Below are positions 4,911 through 5,552 of a stretch of DNA of 5,552 nt, in pieces; the stretch's first letter is position 1; every line of letters begins with the position of its first letter. The DNA is from an uncultured Eubacteriales bacterium (GTDB taxonomy: Bacteria > Bacillota > Clostridia > Lachnospirales > Lachnospiraceae). The notes beneath the pieces are model-generated. The model did not search any database, had not been told where the DNA came from, and saw only the letters and a program-made list of their open reading frames with translations. The translations under genes were made by a program, and so were the position numbers. Where the stretch lies: contig USSL01000131.1 of the NCBI GenBank assembly GCA_900557175.1, positions 1 through 5,552 on the forward strand, written 5' to 3'.

Positions 4911-4918
4911 AGGGAGGT
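4911..4918 (+). promoter_or_regulatory. Strong ribosome binding site of the transporter gene
   Basis: AGGGAGGT lies 8 nt before ATG 4927-4929. A four-base ACCT at 4905-4908 could pair with AGGT (4915-4918) and partly mask it, but the pairing is too short to be convincing. Confidence 0.8.
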
Positions 4919-4926
4919 CAAACATT

Positions 4927-5552
4927 ATGTTCAAAAAGTTTACAAACGGCTGTGTAAATTTGGTTCAGCGTTTCTTACCTGATCCATTCATTTTCTGTAT
5001 CATTTTAACTGCTGTCGTATTTATCGCAGCAATGCCTGTCACAGGTCTTGGCCCTATTGATATCGTTCAGTTCTGGGGCAACGGTGTATGGAGTCTCCTT
5101 GCATTCTCTATGCAGATGGCTTTAGTGCTTGTACTTGGTACTGCATTTGCCAACGCACCTGTTATTCAGAAGTTCTTAAAGAAAGCAGCTTCTATTCCTA
5201 AGAAACCTTTCCAGGCAATCGTTTTAGTTACTGTTGTTTCTACAATCGCATGCTGGTTAAACTGGGGCTTCGGTCTTGTTATCGGCGCTATCTTCGCGAA
5301 GGAAATTGCAAAGCAGGTCAAAGGCGTTGACTACCGTCTTTTAATCGCTTCCGCATATTCAGGTTTCGTTGTATGGCACGCAGGTATTTCAGGTTCTATT
5401 CCACTTCAGGTGGCAACATGGACAGAGACAATCCAGCAGCAGACAAACGGTATTTTAACAGAATCTATTCCGATTACAGAAACTGTATTTGCACCATATA
5501 ATATCATTATTTGTGTTGCTATCCTTATTTTAATGCCACTTGTAAATGCATT
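4927..5552 (+). CDS. atoE: Short-chain fatty acid transporter (AtoE family), N-terminal part
   Basis: 208 residues are visible before the window ends; family members run about 430-470. AtoE-type proteins are inner-membrane permeases linked to short-chain fatty acids such as acetoacetate and butyrate. Seen: the family opening FTNGCVNLVQRFLPDPFIFC (5-24); membrane segments at about 21-36, 56-76, 97-126 and 139-160; WSLLAFSMQMALVLVLG (55-71); CWLNWGFGLVIGAIFAKEIA (109-128); and the conserved SAYSGFVVWHAGISGSIPL (142-160). The start is fixed by AGGGAGGT at 4911-4918. Codon use differs from the neighbours: of 22 alanine codons only two end in C or G, and glycine is only GGT or GGC, a pattern typical of strongly expressed genes. 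The divergent AraC-type gene is the likely regulator. The direction of transport and the substrate cannot be read from the sequence. Confidence 0.93.
   Translation, partial: MFKKFTNGCVNLVQRFLPDPFIFCIILTAVVFIAAMPVTGLGPIDIVQFWGNGVWSLLAFSMQMALVLVLGTAFANAPVIQKFLKKAASIPKKPFQAIVLVTVVSTIACWLNWGFGLVIGAIFAKEIAKQVKGVDYRLLIASAYSGFVVWHAGISGSIPLQVATWTETIQQQTNGILTESIPITETVFAPYNIIICVAILILMPLVNA

Noticed and set aside
1..5552. Mobile element, CRISPR, tRNA/rRNA or toxin-antitoxin content
   Set aside because: Almost all of the window is covered by recognisable chromosomal families; no transposase, spaced repeats, RNA gene or small paired genes are seen.

Overview
The window looks like chromosomal DNA from a low-to-mid GC, Gram-positive anaerobe of the class Clostridia, plausibly a gut Lachnospiraceae-type bacterium. 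The reasons are strong AGGAGG-type ribosome binding sites, near-consensus sigma-A promoters with 17-bp spacers, families typical of Firmicutes (DUF421, DUF1836, YerC/YecD) and a short-chain fatty acid transporter. The taxon is inferred from these traits only. I see no mobile element, CRISPR array, tRNA or rRNA.

Layout. (1) 1-455, minus: the first 151 residues of an NCS2/AzgA-type purine permease, with a perfect TTGACA-17-TATAAT promoter. (2) 650-1396, plus: a DUF421 (YetF-like) membrane protein. (3) 1423-2727, minus: an NhaC-type Na+/H+ antiporter convergent with it; its intrinsic terminator appears to lie inside the 3' end of the DUF421 gene. (4) 2897-3553, plus: a DUF1836 putative DNA-binding protein, divergent from nhaC. 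Their two -35 boxes sit back to back around a 25-bp imperfect dyad. (5) 3572-3865, minus: a YerC/YecD TrpR-family regulator, convergent with the DUF1836 gene. A 34-bp perfect palindrome forms a bidirectional terminator holding both stop codons. (6) 3968-4786, minus: an AraC-family regulator. (7) 4927-5552, plus: the first 208 residues of an AtoE-type short-chain fatty acid transporter, divergent from araC.

How the genes fit together. Nearly every gene appears to be its own short transcription unit, arranged in alternating divergent and convergent pairs. The main content is four membrane proteins (purine uptake, DUF421, cation antiport, fatty acid transport) and three DNA-binding proteins. The clearest regulatory link is araC with atoE: they are divergent, and atoE has a consensus -10 but no good -35, as expected for an activator-dependent promoter. 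The codon use of atoE suggests high expression. I do not see a multi-gene novel system; the notable material is the compact regulatory architecture at the gene junctions.
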